NCBI GenBank assembly: GCA_964036045.1
Contig: OZ038383.1
Span: forward strand, 110,209,188-110,273,187
Reading direction: 5' to 3'
Length of the DNA stretch: 64,000 bases
Origin: Eutreptiella sp. 'Long Island Sound 2002'
Lineage: Eukaryota; Euglenozoa; Euglenophyceae; Eutreptiales; Eutreptiaceae
Positions 11,530 through 26,329 of this stretch are shown piece after piece. Every line of letters starts with the position of its first letter. Positions within the stretch are counted from its first letter, which is position 1. The translations under genes were made by a program, and so were the position numbers. The notes under the pieces are model-generated. The model was not told where the DNA came from, did not search any database, and saw only the letters and a program-made list of their open reading frames with translations.

Positions 11530-12728
11530 CCCCTGATATTGAAATATGCCCTATATATCCTGAACTCTCAATTCTGCTTAATTCTGCTCAATTATGCCCT
11601 ACATTACCTCAATCATGCCCTACATTTCCTCAATTCTGCTCAATTCTCCTCAATTATGCTCCACATTCTTTCAATTCTGCTAATTTCGCTTCACAATGCC
11701 CTACACTTCCTCAATTCTGCTCAGTTCTGCTGTATTATACCCTACATTATTTGAATTATGCCTTACATGCCTTACAGTTCGTCAATTCTGCTCAACTCTC
11801 CTCAATTATGCTCTACATTCTTTCAATTCTGCTGATGTTGCTCAATAACACCCTATATTTCCTCGATTCTGCTCAAATCGGCTCAATTATGTCCTGAATT
11901 ACCTTAATCATAGCCTACATCTCCTCAATTCTACTCAATTTTCCTCAATTGTGCCCTACATTCATTCAATTCTGCAAATCTTGCTCAATCACACCCCAAA
12001 TTTCCTCAATTCTGCTCAAATCTGCTCAATTATGTCCTGAATTACCTCAATCATAGCCTACATCTCCTCAATTCTGCTCAACGTTCCTCAATCATGCCCT
12101 ACATATATTCAATTCTGCAAATTTCGCTCAATCATGCCCTACATTTTCTCAATTCTGCTCAATTCTGCTGAATTATGTCCGGAATTATGTCCGGAATTAT
12201 GCCCGGGATTATGTCTGGGAACCACCTCAATCATAGCCTACAGTTCCTCAATTCTAGTCAATTTTCCTCAATTATGCTCCACACTTTTTTCATTCTGCTA
12301 ATTCTGCTCAATCATGCCCTACATTTCCTCAATTCTGCTCAATTCTGCTCAATTATACCCTACATTATTTCAATTATGCCTTACAGTTCGTCCATTCGGC
12401 TCAGCTCTCCTCAATTATGCTCTACACCTTTTCAATTCTACTGATGTTGCTCAATCACACACTATATTTCCTCAATTCTGCTCAAATCTGCTCAATTATG
12501 TCCTGAATTACCTCAATCATAGCCTACATCTCCTCAATTCCACTCAATATTCCTCAATTATGCCCTACATTTATTCAGATCTGCAAATTTTGCTCAATGA
12601 CACTCTATATTTCCTCAGTTCTGCTCAAATCTGCTCAATTATGTCCTGAATTACCTCAATCATAGCCTACATCTCCTCGATTCTACTCAACGTTCCTCAA
12701 TTATACCCTACATTTATTCAATTCTGCA
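11530..12728 (+). repeat. Degenerate AT-rich array (CTCAATTCTG family)
   Basis: Units of 10-11 bp such as CTCAATTCTG, CTCAATTATG, CCCTACATTT and CCTCAATCATAG recur throughout. A longer block (GCTCAATTATGTCCTGAATT followed by ACCTCAATCATAG) is found near 11890, 12020, 12490 and 12630. A small local triplication of ATGTCCGGAATT-like units lies at 12175-12219. Short ORFs here are reads of the repeat and not genes. The array ends directly against the 23-bp satellite at TTCTGCAA/ATGCAGCG. Confidence 0.88.
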
Positions 12729-13639
12729 AATGCAGCGCCCGACGGCAAAGCAATGCAGAGCCCGACGACAAAGCAATGCAGCGCCCGACGACAAAGCAAT
12801 GCAGCGCCCGACGGCAAAGCAATGCAGAGCCCGACGGCAAAGCAATGCAGAGCCCGACGACAAAGCAATGCAGCGCCCGACGGCAAAGCAATGGAGCGCC
12901 CGACGGCAAAGCAATGCAAAGCCTGACCACAAAGCAATGCAGCGCCCGACGACAAAGCAATGCAGCGCCCGACGGCAAAGCAATGCAGAGCCCGACGACA
13001 AAGCAATGCAGCGCCCGACGACAAAGCAATGCAGCGCCCGACGGCAAAGCAATGCAGGGCCCGACGACAAAGCAATGCAGCGCCCGACGACAAAGCAATG
13101 CAGCGCCCGACGGCGAAGCAATGCAGAGCCCGACGGCAAAGCAAGGCAGCGCCCGACGGCAAAGCAATGCAGAGCCCGACGACAACGCAATGCAGTGACC
13201 GACGACAAAGCAATGCAGCGCCCGACGGCAAAGCAATGCAGCGCCCGACGACAAAGCAATGCAGCGCCCGACGACAAAGCAATGCAGCGCCCGACGGCAA
13301 AGCAATGCAGCGCCCGATGGCAAAGCAATGCAGCGCCCGACGACAAAACAATGCAGCGCCCGACGACAAAGCAATGCAGCGCCCGACGACAAAGCAATGC
13401 AGCGCCCGACGACAAAGCAATGCAGCGCCCGACAACAAAGCAATGCAGCGCCCGACAGCAAAGCATTGCAGAGCCCGACGACAAAGCAATGCAGCGCCCG
13501 ACGGCAAAGCAATGCCGCGCCCGACGGCAAAGCAATGCAGACCCGGACGACAAAGCAATGCAGCGCCCGACGACAAAGCATTGCAGCGCCCGACGGCAAA
13601 GCAATGCAGAGCCCGACGACAAAGCAATGCAGCGCCCGA

Positions 13640-16600
13640 CGACAAAGCAATGCAGCGCCCGACGGCAAGGCAATGCAGAGCCCGACGACAAAGCAATGCA
13701 GCGCCCGACGGCAAAGCAATGCAGAGCCCGACGACAAGGAAATGCAGCGCCCGACGACAGAGCAGTGCAGCGCCGGACGGCAAAGCAATGCAGAGCCCGA
13801 CGACAAAAAATGCAGCGCCCGACGACAAAGCAATGCAGCGCCCGACGGCAAAGCAATGCAGAGCCCGACGACAAAGCAATGCAGCGCCCGACGACAAAGC
13901 AATGCAGAGCCCGACGACAAAGCAATGCAGCGCCCGACGGCAAAGCAATGCAGAGCCCGACGACAAAGCAATGCAGCGCCCGACGACAAAGCAATGCAGC
14001 GCCCGACGGCAAAGCAATGCAGAGTCCGACGACAAAGCAACGCAGCGCCCGACGACAAAGCAATGCAGCGCCCGACAACAAAGCAATGCAGAGCCCGACG
14101 ACAAAGCAATGCAGCGCCCGACGACAAAGCAATGCAGCCCCCGACAGCAAAGCAATGCAGAGCCCGACGACAAAGGAATGCAGCGCCCGACGACAAAGCA
14201 ATGCAGCGCCCGACGACAAAGCAATGCAGCGCTCGACGGCAAAGCAATGCAGGGCCCGACGACAAAGCAATGCAGAGCCCGACGACAAAGCAATGCAGCC
14301 CCCGACGACAAAGCAATGCAGCGCCCGACAACAAAGCAATGCAGCGCCCGACGGCAAAGCAATGCAGAGCCTGACGACAAAGCAATGCAGCGCCCGACGA
14401 CAAAGCAATGCAGCGCCCGACGACAAAGCAATGCAGCGCTCAACGACAAAGCAATGCAGCGCCCGACGACAAAGCAATGCAGCGCCCGACGGCAAAGCAA
14501 TGCAGAGTCCGACGACAAAACAATGCAGCGCCCGACGACAAAGCAATGCAGCGCCCGACGACAAAGCAATGCAGCGCCCAAAGGCCATGCAATGCAGCGC
14601 CTGACGGCAAAGCAATGCAGAGCCCAACGAGAAAGCAATGCAGCGCCCGACGACAAAGCAATGCAGCGCCCGAGGGCAAAGCAATGCAGCGCCCAACGAC
14701 AAAGCAACGCAGCCCCCGACGACAAAGCAAAGCAGTGCCCGACGACAAAGCAATGCAGCGCCCGACGACAAAGCAATGCAGCGCCTGACGGCAAAGCAAT
14801 GCAGAGCCCGACGACAAAGCAATGCAGCGCCCGACGACAAAGCAATGCAGCGCCCGACGGCAAAGCAATGCAGAGCCCGACGACAAAGCAATGCAGCGCC
14901 TGACGACAAAGCAGTGCAGCGCCCGACGGCAAAGCAATGCAGAGCCCGACGACAAAGCAATGCAGCGCCCGACGACAAAGCAATGCAGCGCTCGACGACA
15001 AAGCAATGCAGCGCCCGACGACAAAGCAATGCAGGGCCCGACGGCAAAGCAATGCAGAGCCCGACGACAAAGCAATGCAGCGCCCGACGACAAAGCAATG
15101 CAGCGCCCGATGGCAAAGCAATGCAGAGCCCGACGACAAAGCAATGCAGCGCCTGACGACAAAGCAATGCAGCGCCCGACGGCAAAGCAATGCAGAGCCC
15201 GACGACAAAGCAATGCAGCGCCCGACGACAAAGCAATGCAGAGCCTGACGACAAAGCAATGCAGCTCCCGATGACAAAGCAATGCAGCGCCCGACGGAAA
15301 AGCAATGCAGAGCCCGACGACAAAGCAATGCAGCGCCCGACGACGAAGCAATGCAGCGCCCGACAGCAAAGCAATGCAGAGTCCGACGACAAAGCAATGC
15401 AGCGCCCGACAACAAAGCAATGCAGAGCCCGACGACAAAGCAATGCAGCGCCCGACGACAAAGCAATGCAGCGCCCGACAGCAAAGCAATGCAGAGCCCG
15501 ACGACAAAGGAATGCAGCGTCAGTCGACAAAGCAATGCAGCGCCCGACGACAAAGCAATGCAGCGCCCGACGGCAAAGCAATGCAGCGCCCGACGGCAAG
15601 GCAATGCAGAGCCCGACGACAAAGCAATGCAGCGCCCGACGGCAAAGCAATGCAGAGCCCGACGACAAGGAAATGCAGCGCCCGACGACAGAGCAGTGCA
15701 GCGCCGGACGGCAAAGCAATGCAGAGCCCGACGACAAAAAATGCAGCGCCCGACGACAAAGCAATGCAGCGCCCGACGGCAAAGCAATGCAGAGCCCGAC
15801 GACAAAGCAATGCAGCGCCCGACGACAAAGCAATGCAGAGCCCGACGACAAAGCAATGCAGCGCCCGACGGCAAAGCAATGCAGAGCCCGACGACAAAGC
15901 AATGCAGCGCCCGACGACAAAGCAATGCAGCGCCCGACGGCAAAGCAATGCAGAGTCCGACGACAAAGCAACGCAGCGCCCGACGACAAAGCAATGCAGC
16001 GCCCGACAACAAAGCAATGCAGAGCCCGACGACAAAGCAATGCAGCGCCCGACGACAAAGCAATGCAGCCCCCGACAGCAAAGCAATGCAGAGCCCGACG
16101 ACAAAGGAATGCAGCGCCCGACGACAAAGCAATGCAGCGCCCGACGACAAAGCAATGCAGCGCTCGACGGCAAAGCAATGCAGGGCCCGACGACAAAGCA
16201 ATGCAGAGCCCGACGACAAAGCAATGCAGCCCCCGACGACAAAGCAATGCAGCGCCCGACAACAAAGCAATGCAGCGCCCGACGGCAAAGCAATGCAGAG
16301 CCTGACGACAAAGCAATGCAGCGCCCGACGACAAAGCAATGCAGCGCCCGACGACAAAGCAATGCAGCGCTCAACGACAAAGCAATGCAGCGCCCGACGA
16401 CAAAGCAATGCAGCGCCCGACGGCAAAGCAATGCAGAGTCCGACGACAAAACAATGCAGCGCCCGACGACAAAGCAATGCAGCGCCCGACGACAAAGCAA
16501 TGCAGCGCCCAAAGGCCATGCAATGCAGCGCCTGACGGCAAAGCAATGCAGAGCCCAACGAGAAAGCAATGCAGCGCCCGACGACAAAGCAATGCAGCGC

Positions 16601-17430
16601 CCGAGGGCAAAGCAATGCAGCGCCCAACGACAAAGCAACGCAGCCCCCGACGACAAAGCAAAGCAGTGCCCGACGACAAAGCAATGCAGCGCCCGACGAC
16701 AAAGCAATGCAGCGCCTGACGGCAAAGCAATGCAGAGCCCGACGACAAAGCAATGCAGCGCCCGACGACAAAGCAATGCAGCGCCCGACGGCAAAGCAAT
16801 GCAGAGCCCGACGACAAAGCAATGCAGCGCCTGACGACAAAGCAGTGCAGCGCCCGACGGCAAAGCAATGCAGAGCCCGACGACAAAGCAATGCAGCGCC
16901 CGACGACAAAGCAATGCAGCGCTCGACGACAAAGCAATGCAGCGCCCGACGACAAAGCAATGCAGGGCCCGACGGCAAAGCAATGCAGAGCCCGACGACA
17001 AAGCAATGCAGCGCCCGATGGCAAAGCAATGCAGAGCCCGACGACAAAGCAATGCAGCGCCTGACGACAAAGCAATGCAGCGCCCGACGGCAAAGCAATG
17101 CAGAGCCCGACGACAAAGCAATGCAGCGCCCGACGACAAAGCAATGCAGAGCCTGACGACAAAGCAATGCAGCTCCCGATGACAAAGCAATGCAGCGCCC
17201 GACGGAAAAGCAATGCAGAGCCCGACGACAAAGCAATGCAGCGCCCGACGACGAAGCAATGCAGCGCCCGACAGCAAAGCAATGCAGAGTCCGACGACAA
17301 AGCAATGCAGCGCCCGACAACAAAGCAATGCAGAGCCCGACGACAAAGCAATGCAGCGCCCGACGACAAAGCAATGCAGCGCCCGACAGCAAAGCAATGC
17401 AGAGCCCGACGACAAAGGAATGCAGCGTCA
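13640..17430. repeat. Segmental duplications of about 1.9 kb within the satellite
   Basis: The rare variant run GACAGAGCAGTGCAGCGCCG near 13755 returns near 15686 (offset 1,931). The variant CAGCTCCCGATGAC near 15263 and the CGTCAGTCGAC unit near 15518 return 1,908 bp later (17171 and 17426). The offsets are 84 and 83 units less one base, so blocks of about 83 units were copied in tandem and carry their variant pattern with them. Confidence 0.8.
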
Positions 17431-20414
17431 GTCGACAAAGCAATGCAGCGCCCGACGACAAAGCAATGCAGCGCCCGACGGCAAAGCAATGCAGAGCCCG
17501 ACAACAAAGCAATGCAGAGCCCGACGACAAAGCAATGCAGCCCCCGACGACAAAGCAATGCAGCGCCCGAGGACAAAGCAATGCAGCGCCCGACGACAAA
17601 GCAATGCAGAGCCCGACGACAAAGCAATGCAGCGCCCGACGACAAAGCAATGCAGCGCCCGACGGCAAGGCAATGCAGGGCCCGACGACAAAGCAATGCA
17701 GAGCCTGACGACAAAGCAATGCAGCCCCCGACGACAAAGCAATGCAGCGCCCGACGACAAAGCAATGCAGCGCCAGACGGCAAAGCAATGCAGAGCCCGA
17801 CGACAAAGCAATGCAGCGCCCGACGACAAAGCAATGCAGCGCCCGACGGCAAGGCAATGCAGGGCCCGACGACAAAGCAATGCAGAGCCTGACGTCAAAG
17901 CAATGCAGCCCCCGACGACAAAGCAATGCAGCGCCCGACAACAAAGCAATGCAGCGCCCAACGGCAAAGCAATGCAGAGCCCGACGACAAAGCAATGCAG
18001 CGCCCAACGACAAAGCAATGCAGCGCCCGACGACAAAGCAATGCAGCGCCCGACGACAAAGCAATGCAGCGCCCGACTACAAAGCAATGCAGCGCCCGAC
18101 GGCAAAGCAATGCAGAGCCCGACGACAAAACAATGCAGCGCCCGAAGACAAAGCAATGCAGCGCCGAACGGCAAAGCAATGCAGAGCCCAACGACAAAGC
18201 AATGCAGCGCCCGACGACAAAGCAACGCAGCGCCCGACGGCAAAGCAATGCAGAGCCCGACGGCAAAGCAATGCAAAGCCCGACGACAAAGCAATGCAGC
18301 GCCTGACGGCAAAGCAATGCAGAGCCCGACGACAAAGCAATGCAGCGCCCGACGACAAAGCAATGCAGCGCCCGACGGCAAAGCAATGCAGCGCCCGACG
18401 GCAAAGCAATGCAGAGCCCGACGACAAAGCAATGCAGCGCCTGACGACAAAGCAATGCAGCCCCTGACGGCAAAGCAATGCAGAGCCCGACGACAAAGCA
18501 ATGCAGCGCCCGACGACAAAGCAATGCAGCGCCCAACGACAAAGCAATGCAGCGCCTGACGACAAAGCAATGGAGCGCCCGACGACAAAGCAATGCAGCG
18601 CCCGATGGCAAAGCAATGCAGAGCCCGACGACAAAGCAATGCAGCGCCTGACGACAAAGCAATGCAGCGCCCGACGGCAAAGCAATGCAGAGCCCGACGA
18701 CAAAACAATGCAGCGCCCGATGACAAAGCAATGCAGCGCCCGACGACAAAGCAATGCAGCGCCCGATGGCAAAGCAATGCAGAGCCCGACGACAAAGCAA
18801 TGCAGCGCCTGACGACAAAGCAATGCAGCGCCCGACGGCAAAGCAATGCAGAGCCAGACGACAAAGCAATTCAGCGCCCGACGGCAAAGCAATGCAGCGC
18901 CCGACGACAAAGCAATGCAGCGCCTGACGACAAAGCAATGCAGCGCCCGACGGCAAAGCAATGCAGAGCCCGACGACAAAGAAATGCAGCGCCCGACGAC
19001 AGAGCAATGCAGCGCCCGACGGCAAAGCAATGCAGAGCCCGACGATAAAGCAATGCAGCGCCCGACGACAAAGCAATGCAGCGCCCGACGGCAAAGCAAT
19101 GCAGAGCCCGACGACAAAGCAATGCAGCGCCTGATGACAAAGCATTGCAGAGCCCGACGACAAAGCAATGCAGCGCCCGACGACAAAGCAACGCAGCGCC
19201 CGACGGCAAAGCAATGCAGAGCCCGACGACAAAGCAATGCAGCGCCCAACGACAAAGCAATGCAGCGCCCGACGGCAAAGCAATGCAGAGTCCGACGACA
19301 AAGCAATGCAGCGCCCGACGACAAAGCAATGCAGAGCCCGACAACAAAGCAATGCAGAGCCCGACGACAAAGCAATGCAGCGCCCGACGACAAAGCAATG
19401 CAGCGCCCGACAGCAAAGCAATGCAGAGCCCGACGACAAAGGAATGCAGCGCCCGACGACAAAGCAATGCAGCGCCCGACGACAAAGCAATGCAGCGCCC
19501 GACGGCAAAGCAATGCAGGGCCCGACGACAAAGCAATGCACAGCCCGACGACAAAGCAATGCAGCGCCCGACGACAAAGCAATGCAGCGCCCGACGGCAA
19601 AGCAATGCAGCGCCCGACGGCAAAGCAATGCAGAGCCCAACGACAAAGCAATGCAGCGCCCGACGACAAAGCAATGCAGCGCCCGACGGCAAAGCAATGC
19701 AGAGCCCGACGACAAAGCAATGCAGCGCCCAACGACAAAGCAACGCAGCGCCCGACGGCAAAGCAATGCAGCGCCCGACGACAAAGCAATGCAGCGCCCG
19801 ACGACAAAGCAATGCAGCGCCTGACAGGAAAAGCAATGCAGAGCCCGACGACAAAGCAATGCAGCGCCCGACGGCAAAGCAATGCAGAGCCTGACGACAA
19901 AGCAATGCAGCGCCCGACGACAAAGCAATGCAGCGCCGGACGGCAAAGCAATGCAGAGCCCGACGACAAAGCAATGCAGCGCCTGACGACAAAGCAATGC
20001 AGCGCCCGACGGCAAAGCAATGCAGAGCCCGACGACAAAGCAATGCAGCGCCCGACGACAAAGCAATGCAGCGCTCGACGACACAGCAATGCAGCGCCCG
20101 ACGACAAAGCAATGCAGAGCCCGACGGCAAAGCAATGCAGAGCCCGACGACAAAGCAATGCAGCGCCCGACGACAAAGCAATGCAGCGCCCGATGGCAAA
20201 GCAATGCAGAGCCCGACGACAAAGCAATGCAGCGCCTGACGACAAAGCAATGCAGCGCCTGACGGCAAAGCAATGCAGAGCCTGACGACAAAGCAATGCA
20301 GCGCCCGACGACGAAGCAATGTAGAGCCTGACGACAAAGCAATGCAGCGCCCGACGACAAAGCAATGCAGCGCCCGACGGCAAAGCAATGCAGAGCCCGA
20401 CGGCAAAGCAATGC

Positions 20415-22680
20415 AGCTCCCCACGACAAAGCAATGCAGCGCCCGACGGCAAAGCAATGCAGAGTCCGACGACAAAGCAATGCAGCGCCAGACGACAAAG
20501 CAATGCAGCGCCCGACAACAAAGCAATGCAGAGCCCGACGACAAAGCAATGCAGCGCCCAACGACAAAACAATGCAGCGCCCGAGAGCAAAGCAATGCAG
20601 AGCCCGACGACAAAGGAATGCAGCGTCAGTCGACAAAGCAATGCAGCGCCCGACGACAAAGCAATGCAGCGCCCGACGGCAAAGCAATGCAGGGCCCGAG
20701 AACAAAGCAATGCAGAGCCCGACGACAAAGCAATGGAGCCCCCGACGACAAAGCAATGCAGCGCCCGAGGACAAAGCAATGCAGCGCCCGACGGCAAAGC
20801 AATGCAGAGCCCGACGACAAAGCAATGCAGCGCGCGACGACAAAGCAATGCAGCGCCCGACGACAAAGCAATGCAGCGCCCGACGACAAAGCAATGCAGC
20901 GCCAGACGACAAAGCAATGCAGCGCCCGACGACAAAGCAATGCAGCGCCCGACGGCAAAGCAATGCAGAGCCCGACGACAAAGCAATGCAGCTCCCCACG
21001 ACAAAGCAATGCAGCGCCCGACGGCAAAGCAATGCAGAGTCCGACGACAAAGCAATGCAGCGCCCGACGACAAAGCAATGCAGCGCCCGACAACAAAGCA
21101 ATGCAGAGCCCGACGACAAAGCAATGCAGCGCCCAACGACAAAGCAATGCAGCGCCCGACAGCAAAGCAATGCAGAGCCCGACGACAAAGGAATGCAGCG
21201 TCAGTCGACAAAGCAATGCAGCGCCCGACGACAAAGCAATGCAGCGCCCGACGGCAAAGCAATGCAGCGCCCGAGAACAAAGCAATGCAGAGCCCGACGA
21301 CAAAGCAATGCAGCCCCCGACGACAAAGCAATGCAGCGCCCGACGGCAAAGCAATGCAGAGCCCGACGACAAAGCAATGCAGCGCGCGACGACAAAGCAA
21401 TGCAGCGCCCGACGACAAAGCAATGCAGCGCCCGACGACAAAGCAATGCAGCGCCAGACGGCAAAGCAATGCAGCGCCTGACGACAAAGGAATGCAGCGC
21501 CCGACGACAAAGCAATGCAGCGCCCGACGACGCAGCAATGCAGCGCCAGACGACAAAGCAATGCAGCGCCTGACGACAAAGCAATGCAGCGCCAGACGAC
21601 AAAGCAATGCAGCGCCTGACGACAAAGGAATGCAGCGCCCGACGGCAAAGCAATGCAGCGCCCGACGGCAAAGCAATGCAGAGCCTGACCACAAAACAAT
21701 GCAGCGCCCGACGACAAAGCAATGCAGCGCCCGACAGCAAAGCAATGCAGAGCCCAACGACAAAGCAATGCAGCGCCTGACGACAAAGCAACGCAGCGCC
21801 CGACGACAAAGCAATGCAGCGCCCGACAACAAAGCAATGCAGAGCCCGACGACAAAGCAATGCAGCGCCCAACGACAAAGCAATGCAGCGCCCGATCGCA
21901 AAACAATGCAGAGTCCGACGACAAAGCAATGCAGCGCCCGACGACAAAGCAATGCAGCGCCCGACAACAAAGCAATGCAGAGCCCGACGACAAAGCAATG
22001 CAGCGCCCGACGACAAAGCAATGCAGCGCCCGACGGCAAAGCAATGCAGAGCCCGACGACAAAGCAATGCAGCTCCCCACGACAAAGCAATGCAGCGCCC
22101 GACGGCAAAGCAATGCAGAGTCCGACGACAAAGCAATGCAGCGCCCGACGACAAAGCAATGCAGCGCCCGACAACAAAGCAATGCAGAGCCCGACGACAA
22201 AGCAATGCAGCGCCCAACGACAAAGCAATGCAGCGCCCGACAGCAAAGCAATGCAGAGCCCGACGACAAAGGAATGCAGCGTCAGTCGACAAAGCAATGC
22301 AGCGCCCGACGACAAAGCAATGCAGCGCCCGACGGCAAAGCAATGCAGCGCCCGAGAACAAAGCAATGCAGAGCCCGACGACAAAGCAATGCAGCCCCCG
22401 ACGACAAAGCAATGCAGCGCCCGACGGCAAAGCAATGCAGAGCCCGACGACAAAGCAATGCAGCGCGCGACGACAAAGCAATGCAGCGCCCGACGACAAA
22501 GCAATGCAGCGCCCGACGACAAAGCAATGCAGCGCCAGACGGCAAAGCAATGCAGCGCCTGACGACAAAGGAATGCAGCGCCCGACGACAAAGCAATGCA
22601 GCGCCCGACGACAAAGCAATGCAGCGCCAGACGACAAAGCAATGCAGCGCCTGACGACAAAGCAATGCAGCGCCAGACGA
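20415..22680. repeat. 1,081-bp and 575-bp segmental duplications within the satellite
   Basis: The unusual variant AGCTCCCCACGAC is at 20415, 20990 and 22071, giving offsets of 575 (25 units) and 1,081 (47 units). The CGTCAGTCGAC unit and the following run with CAGCGCGCGACGAC also repeat at offset 1,081 (21199 and 22280). Over this interval the variant order is the same in both copies. Confidence 0.8.
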
Positions 22681-25600
22681 CAAAGCAATGCAGCGCCTGA
22701 CGACAAAGGAATGCAGCGCCCGACGGCAAAGCAATGCAGCGCCCGACGGCAAAGCAATGCAGAGCCTGACCACAAAACAATGCAGCGCCCGACGACAAAG
22801 CAATGCAGCGCCCGACAGCAAAGCAATGCAGAGCCCAACGACAAAGCAATGCAGCGCCTGACGACAAAGCAACGCAGCGCCCGACGACAAAGCAATGCAG
22901 CGCCCGACAACAAAGCAATGCAGAGCCCGACGACAAAGCAATGCAGCGCCCAACGACAAAGCAATGCAGCGCCCGACAGCAAAGCAATGCAGAGCCCGAC
23001 GACAAAGGAATGCAGCGTCAGTCGACAAAGCAATGCAGCGCCCGACGACAAAGCAATGCAGCGCCCGACGGCAAAGCAATGCAAAGCCCGACGACAAAGC
23101 AATGCAGCGCCCGACGAAAAAGCAAGGCAGCGCCCGATCGCAAAACAATGCAGAGTCCGACGACAAAGCAATGCAGCGCCCGACGACAAAGCAATGTAGC
23201 GCCCGACAACAAAGCAATGCAGAGCCCGACGACAAAGCAATGCAGCGCCCGACGACAAAGCAATGCAGCGCCCGACAGCAAAGCAATGCAGAGCCCGACG
23301 ACAAAGGAATGCAGCGCCCGACGACAAAGCAATGCAGCGCCCGACGACAAAGCAATGCAGCGCCCGACGGCAAAGCAATGCAGGGCCCGACGACAAAGCA
23401 ATGCAGAGCCCGACGACAAAGCAATGCAGACCCCGACGACAAAACAATGCAGCGCCCGGCGACAAAGCAATGCAGCGCCCGACGACAAAGCAATGCAGAG
23501 CCTGACGACAAAGCAATGCAGCGCCCGACGACAAAGCAATGCAGCGCCCGACTACAAAGCAATGCAGCGCCCGACGACAAAGCAATGCAGCGCCTGACGC
23601 CAAAGCAATGCAGAGCCCGACGACAAAAGAAATGCAGCGACCGACAACAAAGCAATGCAGCGCCCGACGACAAAGCAATGCAGCGCCCGACGACAAAGCA
23701 ATGCAGCGCCCGACGACAAAGCAATGCAGTGCCCGACGGCAAAACAATGCAGAGCCCGACGACAAAACAATGCAGCGCCCGACGACAAAGCAATGCAGCG
23801 CCCGACGGCAAAGCAATGCAGAGCCCAATGACAAAACAATGCAGCGCCCGACGACAAAGCAATGCAGCGCCCGACGGCAAAGCAATGCAGCGCCCGACGA
23901 CAAAGCAATGCAGCGCCCGACGGCAAAGCAATGCAGAGCCCGACGGCAAAGCAATGCAAAGCCCGACGACAAAGCAATGCAGCGCCCGACAACAAAGCAA
24001 TGCAGAGCCCGACGACAAAGCAATGCAGCGCCCAACGACAAAGCAATGCAGCGCCCAACAGCAAAGCAATGCAGAGCCCGACGACAAAGGAATGCAGCGT
24101 CAGTCGACAAAGCAATGCAGCGCCCGACGACAAAGCAATGCAGCGCCCGACGGCAAAGCAATGCAAAGCCCGACGACAAAGCAATGCAGCGCCCGACGAC
24201 AAAGCAAGGCAGCGCCCGACGGCAAAACAATGCAGAGTCCGACGACAAAGCAATGCAGCGCCCGACGACAAAGCAATGCAGCGCCCGACAACAAAGCAAT
24301 GCAGAGCCCGACGACAAAGCAATGCAGCGCCCGACGACAAAGCAATGCAGCGCCCGACAGCAAAGCAATGCAGAGCCCGACGACAAAGGAATGCAGCGCC
24401 CGACGACAAAGCAATGCAGCGCCCGACGACAAAGCAATGCAGCGCCCGACGGCAAAGCAATGCAGGGCCCGACGACAAGGCAATGCAGAGCCCGACGACA
24501 AAGCAATGCAGACCCCGACGACAAAACAATGCAGCGCCCGGCGACAAAGCAATGCAGCGCCCGACGACAAAGCAATGCAGAGCCCGACGACAAAGCAATG
24601 CAGCGCCCGACGACAAAGCAATGCAGCGCCCGACGACAAAGCAATGCAGTGCCCGACGACAAAGCAATGCAGCGCCTGACGCCAAAGCAATGCAGAGCCC
24701 GACGACAAAAGAAATGCAGCGCCCGACAACAAAGCAATGCAGCGCCCGACGACAAAGCAATGCAGCGCCCGACGACAAAGCAATGCAGCGCCCGACGACA
24801 AAGCAATGCAGTGCCCGACGGCAAAGCAATGCAGAGCCCGACGACAAAACAATGCAGCGCCCGATGACAAAGCAATGCAGCGCCTGACGGCAAAGCAATG
24901 CAGAGCCCAATGACAAAGCAATGCAGCGCCCGACGACAAAGCAATGCAGCGCCCGACGGCAAAGCAATGCAGAGCCCGACGGCAAAGCAATGCAAAGCCC
25001 GACGACAAAGCAATGCAGCGCCCGACGGCAAAGCAATGCAGCGCTCGATGGCAAAGCAATGCAGAGCCCGACGACAAAGCAATGCAGGGCCCGACGACAA
25101 AGTAATGCAGCGCCTGACGACAAAGCAATGCAGCGCCCGTAGGCAAAGCAATGCAGAGCCCGATGACAAAGCAATGCAGCGCCCGACGGCAAAGCAATGC
25201 AGAGCCCGACGACAAAGCAATGCAGCGCCTGACGACAAAGCAATGCAGCGACCGACGGCAAAGCAATGCAGAGCCCGACGACAAAGCAATGCAGCGCTCG
25301 ACAACAAAGCAATGCAGCCCGCGACGGCAAAGCAATGCAGAGCCCGACGGCAAAGCAATGCAAAGCCCGACCACAAAGCAAAGCAGCGCCCGACGGCAAA
25401 GCAATGCAGCGCCCGACGACAAAGCAATGCAGCGCCCGACGACAAAGCAATGCAGTGCCCGCCGGCAAAGCAATGCAGAGCCCGGCGACAAAGCAATGCA
25501 GCGCGCGACGGCAAAGCAATGCAGAGCCCGACGGCAAAGCAAGGCAAAGCCCGACGACAAAGCAATGCAGCGCCTGAGGACAAAGCAATGCAGCGCCCGA

Positions 25601-26329
25601 CGGCAAAGCAATGCAGCGCCCGACGACAAAGCAATGCAGCGCCCAACGGCAAAGCAATGCAGAGCCCGACGACAAAGCAATGCAGCGCCCGACGACAAAG
25701 CAATGCAGCGCCGAACAACAAAGGAATGCAGCGCCCGACGGCAAAGCAATGCAGGGCCCGACGACAAAGCAATGCAGAGCCCGACAACAAAACAATGCAG
25801 CCCCTGACGACAAAGCAATGCAGCGCCCGACGACAAAGCAATGCAGCGCCCGACGACAAAGCAATGCAGTGCCCGACGACAAAGCAATGCAGCGCCCGAC
25901 GACAAAGCAATGCAGCGCCCGACGACAAAGCAATGCAGCGCGCGACGACAAGGCAATGCAGCGCCCGACGACAATGCAGCGCCCGACGACAAAGCAATGC
26001 AGCGCCAAACGGCAAAGCAATGCAGAGCCCGACGACAAAACAATGCAGCGCCCGACGACAAAGCAATGCAGCGCCCGACAACAAAGCAATGCAGAGCCCG
26101 ACGACAAAGCAATGCAGCGCCCGACGACAAAGCAATGCAGCGCCCGACAGCAAAGCAATGCAGAGCCCGACGACAAAGGAATGCAGCGCCCGACGACCAA
26201 GCAATGCAGCACCCGACGACAAAGCAATGCAGCGCCCGACAGCAAAGCAATGCAGGGCCCGACGACAAAGCAATGCAGAGCCCGACGACAAAGCAATGCA
26301 GCCCCCGACGACAAAGCAATGCAGCGCCG

